NCBI GenBank assembly: GCA_944381515.1
Contig: CALWLM010000027.1
Location: 1 to 48,029 of the forward strand
Reading direction: 5' to 3'
Source of the DNA: an uncultured Lachnospiraceae bacterium
GTDB lineage: Bacteria; Bacillota; Clostridia; Lachnospirales; Lachnospiraceae
DNA length: 48,029 nt
The translations under genes were made by a program, and so were the position numbers. The notes beneath the pieces are model-generated. The model had not been told where the DNA came from. It searched no databases and worked only from the letters and a program-made list of their open reading frames with translations. Positions 44,977 to 48,029 of this stretch are shown here, in pieces (position 1 is the first letter of the stretch; every line of letters begins with the position of its first letter).

Positions 44977-45804
44977 ACACATTATAGCACGGTTTTCTGG
45001 GACTGCAAACTGGCGGATCATGGCAAATATATACTCATAGCTGATGGTAATCCGCCTGGCTTTTTCCCGGACTTTCTCTTCGTCGGCAGCAGCCTCCCAT
45101 TCCTCATAAATAGGAAAAAGCTCCAAAAATTCTCTCTTGCGAACAATGCGGTCAAAGGTCAGCGGACAGGCGGGTTCCATATATCTGGATTCACCGATAT
45201 ATATCTTTCCGCTCTCTCCATGCACTCGAAACCATCTGTTCCAACGCACTGCTATCTCTATGTCTCTGCCATCGGCCGCCATAGCAACCCTGTTCCAGAT
45301 CTCTTCTATGTCCAATGCTGCTTCCCGATAAGCTCCCGTCTCTGCAAAACCGCCGATCCGATCACGGCGCTCCCAGTAAGCCGCACGAAAATTCCAATAT
45401 TCTATATACCCTCTGACATCGGTTTCTTCCACCAGATACCGCATAGCCTGTCCAGCTGCCAGCCGTACTGCGGGCAGAGAGGCAATTCCCCGTTCCTCTG
45501 CCAGGGCAATACGTCCCCAGCCATCAATAACCCGCCAGCTGTCAGGTCCATACTGGATGACGATCACTGGCCGTTCCAAGTCCGCATCATCACCACGTCT
45601 CTGTTTTTCCTTTGCCTGAGCGGCATAATCCTCTACACAAATCCTGCTTTCGTCAAAAGCCTCCGGGTGATCCCTCATATCCGTCAAAATTCCCGACAGA
45701 TTAAAACGAACAATCCCCTCCGCCACCCACTCATCTCCTGGCTTCATCGGAACCAGCGGGCAGCTGCCGAAGCAGTAAGCTTTCCCCAGATATCTGTACT
45801 TCAT
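44971..45804 (-). CDS. ParB N-domain-like protein of unknown role
   Basis: 277 residues. The segment RPVIVIQYGPDSWRVIDGWG followed by IALAEERGIASLPAVRL resembles the ParB/Srx-like N-terminal domain, where a ParB box and an Arg-rich loop bind CTP or DNA. The usual GERRxRA box is replaced by DGWGRIALA. The rest is helical and unrecognised. ATG 45804 after AGGGACGG is chosen; a TTG at 45837 is less likely. The last codons contain the promoter of the following leader RNA. It is probably co-transcribed with the small gene upstream (36-bp gap). Confidence 0.7.
   Translation of the reverse strand: MKYRYLGKAYCFGSCPLVPMKPGDEWVAEGIVRFNLSGILTDMRDHPEAFDESRICVEDYAAQAKEKQRRGDDADLERPVIVIQYGPDSWRVIDGWGRIALAEERGIASLPAVRLAAGQAMRYLVEETDVRGYIEYWNFRAAYWERRDRIGGFAETGAYREAALDIEEIWNRVAMAADGRDIEIAVRWNRWFRVHGESGKIYIGESRYMEPACPLTFDRIVRKREFLELFPIYEEWEAAADEEKVREKARRITISYEYIFAMIRQFAVPENRAIMCI
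44981..45009 (-). promoter_or_regulatory. Promoter of the lysozyme leader, inside the ParB-like gene
   Basis: TTTGCA (45004-45009, minus strand), 17 bp, TATAAT (44981-44986). The -10 is formed by the Ala-Ile-Met codons just before the ParB-like stop. Transcription would begin about 4 nt before the first arm of the leader's long helix. Confidence 0.65.
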
Positions 45805-45840
45805 CCGTCCCTTAAAGCCCCTGTTCTGCTTTATCAAATT

Positions 45841-46041
45841 TCAATCCAGCGTATATACCTGCTCCGTCTTTCCATCCAGATAGGTGAGTATCCACAATGT
45901 ATACTCTCCCTCCGGCACGCCCTCTCCCACCTGGCCGCCGTCAAAGACGCCGCCGGTGCGCAGGCCGCACAGCCTCCCGGAATTTACGATCTTATGCAGC
46001 CGTTCCATGGAGACAATCGATCCCTGCATTTCTTCTTGCAT
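45841..46041 (-). CDS. Small protein of unknown function
   Basis: 66 residues (MQEEMQGSIVSMERLHKIVN to KTEQVYTLD). The start at ATG 46041 is chosen because GGGAGG lies nine bases upstream; ATG 46050 directly abuts that ribosome site, and longer readings run into the ugd gene. The C-terminal half looks like a small beta structure (GEYTLWILTYLDGKTEQVY). I do not recognise a family. It lies between ugd (59-bp gap) and the ParB-like gene (36-bp gap), so the two unknown genes may function together. Confidence 0.65.
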   Translation of the reverse strand: MQEEMQGSIVSMERLHKIVNSGRLCGLRTGGVFDGGQVGEGVPEGEYTLWILTYLDGKTEQVYTLD

Positions 46042-46100
46042 GCTTATCATCCTCCCATCCATGTCATCATAGCACAGATGGCAGATTTTGTCATACAAAT

Positions 46101-47402
46101 CTATTCGACAATTGCCCTGCGTCCAATACTGTCGTAGATCAGCCCCTGCCCCTCCATAGATGCAAGAGTATAGCAATTGCGTCCGTCAATCACAACCGGA
46201 CGGCGCATACGCTCCCGAAAATCCGCCGGCTTCAAGGCCTTGATCTGAGGCCATTCTGTAAAAATCAGACACAGATCCGCCTGTTCCAGGGCCTCTTCAG
46301 GGCTTCGGCAATATTCGATCTCTGTCGGATAATATTTGCGATAATTCTCCTCTCCCACTGGGTCCCAGGCGCGTACCCTCGCTTCATCGTCCAGCAGAAT
46401 CGGCATGCTGACCAGGGACGGAGCTTCACGCAGATCATCTGTCCCCGGCTTGAAGGTAAGCCCCAGCACAGCCACTGTCAGTCCCCGAAAATCATCATAA
46501 TACCGTTTTGCTTTCTTTATCAGCTTGAATTTCTGATTTTCATTGACTTCTATCGTAGCTTTGATGGTCTTTAACTCATTGTCATTGAAATTAGCCAGCC
46601 AATTTAAAGCCTTCGTGTCCTTAGGGAAACAGGAGCCCCCATAGCCAATGCCGGCCTGCAAAAACTTGGAGCCAATGCGGTCGTCATAACCCATACCTCT
46701 GGCCACATCCTCCACGTCGGCGCCAACTATCTCGCAGAGGTTGGCAATCTCATTGATATAGGAAATCTTAAGCGCCAGAAAATCATTGGACGCATATTTG
46801 ATCATCTCAGCACTCCGGCGGTTTGTCAAAAGCACCGGTGCATCAAACCCCTCATAAACCCGGCTCAGCGTATCTCTGGCTGCCTCATCCTCAGCTCCAA
46901 TAACAATTCGGGACGCATGAAGGGTATCCCGCACCGCCGTCCCCTGAGCCAAAAATTCCGGATTGGAGGCCACAGACAGACGCACTCCCGGTCTGGCCTT
47001 TCTGCGGATTAGTTCCTCTACCTTATCATTGGTCCCGATAGGCACCGTGGACTTGACAACCACCACACAATCCCGCATGGCGGATTCTGCAATTTGTTCT
47101 GCCGCCTGAAACACATAACGCAGATTTGCCGAACCGTCCTTCTTCTCCGGTGTACCAACGCCGATAAAAATCACCTCAGCATCCGCATAAGCCGAGCGAA
47201 AATCCGTAGTAAAGGTCAGTCTTTCGCAATTCTTATGCATCAGTTCTTCCAGGCCCGGTTCATAAATCGGAGCGCTTCCCTGCTGCATTTTTAAGACTTT
47301 CTGTTCATCTATATCCACGCACGTGACGTGATGTCCATGCTCCGCCAGGCATACGCCGGTCACCAGACCAACATAACCTGTACCCGCTACCGCTATCTTC
47401 AT
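46101..47402 (-). CDS. ugd: UDP-glucose 6-dehydrogenase
   Basis: A 433-residue NAD-dependent enzyme that oxidises UDP-glucose to UDP-glucuronate, a precursor for acidic surface polysaccharide. It has the N-terminal Rossmann motif AGTGYVGLVTG, the catalytic-Cys motif GGSCFPKDTKAL near residue 257, and the C-terminal UDP-binding domain (LGLTFKPGTDDLREAPS). ATG 47402 after GGAGG is chosen instead of the longer reading from 47417. Its place near the GT/WbaP/LCP genes suggests uronic acid in the glycan. UDP-N-acetylmannosamine or -glucosamine oxidation is a less likely alternative. Confidence 0.94.
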   Translation of the reverse strand: MKIAVAGTGYVGLVTGVCLAEHGHHVTCVDIDEQKVLKMQQGSAPIYEPGLEELMHKNCERLTFTTDFRSAYADAEVIFIGVGTPEKKDGSANLRYVFQAAEQIAESAMRDCVVVVKSTVPIGTNDKVEELIRRKARPGVRLSVASNPEFLAQGTAVRDTLHASRIVIGAEDEAARDTLSRVYEGFDAPVLLTNRRSAEMIKYASNDFLALKISYINEIANLCEIVGADVEDVARGMGYDDRIGSKFLQAGIGYGGSCFPKDTKALNWLANFNDNELKTIKATIEVNENQKFKLIKKAKRYYDDFRGLTVAVLGLTFKPGTDDLREAPSLVSMPILLDDEARVRAWDPVGEENYRKYYPTEIEYCRSPEEALEQADLCLIFTEWPQIKALKPADFRERMRRPVVIDGRNCYTLASMEGQGLIYDSIGRRAIVE

Positions 47403-47435
47403 TCCTGCCTCCGGCAAATCTTTAATATCGGATTC

Positions 47436-47464
47436 ATTCTAACATATCCATCCACACAGGACAA
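47436..47464 (-). promoter_or_regulatory. Promoter of ugd
   Basis: TTGTCC (47459-47464, minus strand), 17 bp, TAGAAT (47436-47441). The leader to ATG 47402 would be about 28 nt. Confidence 0.55.
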
Positions 47465-47567
47465 GCCGTTTCCGCGAGAAAATCCTTACCATTTTCATAC
47501 GAAATAATTGTGTCTTAAACGCAAAATAGGTTGCTGAAAACGCAATTTTTCTCTTGCGCCCGCTCAT

Positions 47568-47587
47568 ATTTCATGGTATCATGAAAT
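47568..47587. promoter_or_regulatory. Palindrome in the ugd-Rpn-like intergenic region
   Basis: ATTTCATG-GTAT-CATGAAAT is a perfect 8-4-8 inverted repeat, possibly an operator. It lies in the 457-bp gap between divergent genes, otherwise AT-rich with no gene seen. Confidence 0.45.
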
Positions 47588-47621
47588 CATGCATTGGAAG
47601 CATATTTGTTTCTATATTCTG

Positions 47622-47670
47622 TTAGATGCTCTGTTTAAATGCTCTATTAAATGTTCCGTTTAGATGTTGA
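47622..47670. repeat. Four imperfect 12-13-bp tandem repeats
   Basis: TTAGATGCTCTG, TTTAAATGCTCTA, TTAAATGTTCCG and TTTAGATGTTGA follow one another without gaps. They share the pattern TTWRATGYT and lie about 190 bp upstream of the plus-strand gene at the right edge. Confidence 0.6.
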
Positions 47671-47859
47671 GCGGAAAATATTTCAAAAATGTTCTGTTGG
47701 ATTAAATGACGAAATAATTAAAACGCACCGCCAATAATCTGAATCGCATTTCTATATTTATCCCGGAAGGCCCTGTCTCAATGTCTGGACGGACTGCAGA
47801 CCCTCATATCAAAATCATATCTGCACCTTAATTCCAAACACACAAAGGCGGTATTTATT

Positions 47860-48029
47860 ATGAAAAGTGAAAATTGCCTGCCGCTTTCAGCACATTATGG
47901 CAAATACAAATGCAAAAAAGCTGAGGAAATGTATAGTGAAATTTTAGCAGAACGCGTACGAGAACTAAAGGAAACCCAGGAAGGAGTCGACAGTATGTGC
48001 ATCGAAATGGAGAACCTTTATAATGAAGG
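47860..48029 (+). CDS. Partial gene, Rpn/PD-(D/E)XK-type C-terminal region
   Basis: ATG 47860 opens a frame that runs off the window after 56 codons (MKSENCLPLSAHYGKYKCKK to CIEMENLYNEG). The stretch RVRELKETQEGVDSMCIEME followed by NLYNEG resembles the tail of Rpn-family and related PD-(D/E)XK nucleases, which usually continue into a repeated EGI-type helix. The nuclease core is not encoded upstream in any frame I read, so this is either a short stand-alone gene or a 5'-truncated remnant. AAGGCGG upstream could serve as ribosome site. Confidence 0.5.
   Translation, partial: MKSENCLPLSAHYGKYKCKKAEEMYSEILAERVRELKETQEGVDSMCIEMENLYNE

Noticed and set aside
1-48029. tRNA, rRNA, insertion sequences, prophage genes
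   Set aside because: None of the intergenic stretches shows a cloverleaf, rRNA-like sequence, transposase gene or phage structural gene that I could recognise by reading.

Overview
The window reads as one chromosomal stretch of a low-to-mid GC Gram-positive gut Clostridium, most likely a Lachnospiraceae member. The grounds are strong AGGAGG-type ribosome sites, M3-type [FeFe] hydrogenase, GH25 lysozyme with serine/threonine-rich tail, an LCP/WbaP-type surface polysaccharide locus, and a gene trio that I recall as DUF5717/DUF5716-type proteins of this family. Nearly all genes lie on the minus strand. No rRNA, tRNA, CRISPR array, insertion sequence or prophage was seen.

Region 1 (1-9.9 kb) is regulatory and partly decayed. 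It holds a LysR regulator that lost its DNA-binding domain, a tetR-ABC-ABC exporter operon with a palindromic operator over its promoter, a second TetR gene whose N-terminal third is inverted relative to the rest, a BlaI/BlaR1-type pair with two operators, and a solo TetR gene. Region 2 (9.9-18.1 kb) is a tightly packed operon, transcribed as giant solenoid protein, actin/Hsp70-like ATPase, TPR protein, shikimate kinase, NAD synthetase. The first three form an uncharacterised module and are the best candidate for a new cellular system.

Region 3 (18.2-27.8 kb) carries rarA, a polysaccharide deacetylase, a small DUF2007-like gene with a consensus promoter, a chimeric remnant of a MacAB-type efflux system, a two-gene [FeFe] hydrogenase operon with a Rex-like site, and a PspA plus SPFH/zinc-ribbon membrane-stress pair. 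Region 4 (27.9-34.2 kb) is proteostasis and envelope maintenance: a subtilase with Cys in place of the catalytic Ser, ClpX, HtrA and an LCP ligase. Region 5 (34.2-47.4 kb) builds surface polysaccharide: WbaP-like initiating transferase, four GT2 glycosyltransferases (three of them with two-domain plans), GH25 lysozyme, a ParB-like protein, a small unknown protein and UDP-glucose dehydrogenase. The right edge enters a plus-strand gene that resembles the tail of Rpn/PD-(D/E)XK proteins.

The main non-coding signal is the roughly 240-nt leader of the lysozyme gene. It starts from a promoter inside the end of the upstream gene and folds on paper into several perfect hairpins closed by a 14-bp long-range helix. 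The pspA leader begins with a near-identical promoter-proximal block and looks like a minimal version.
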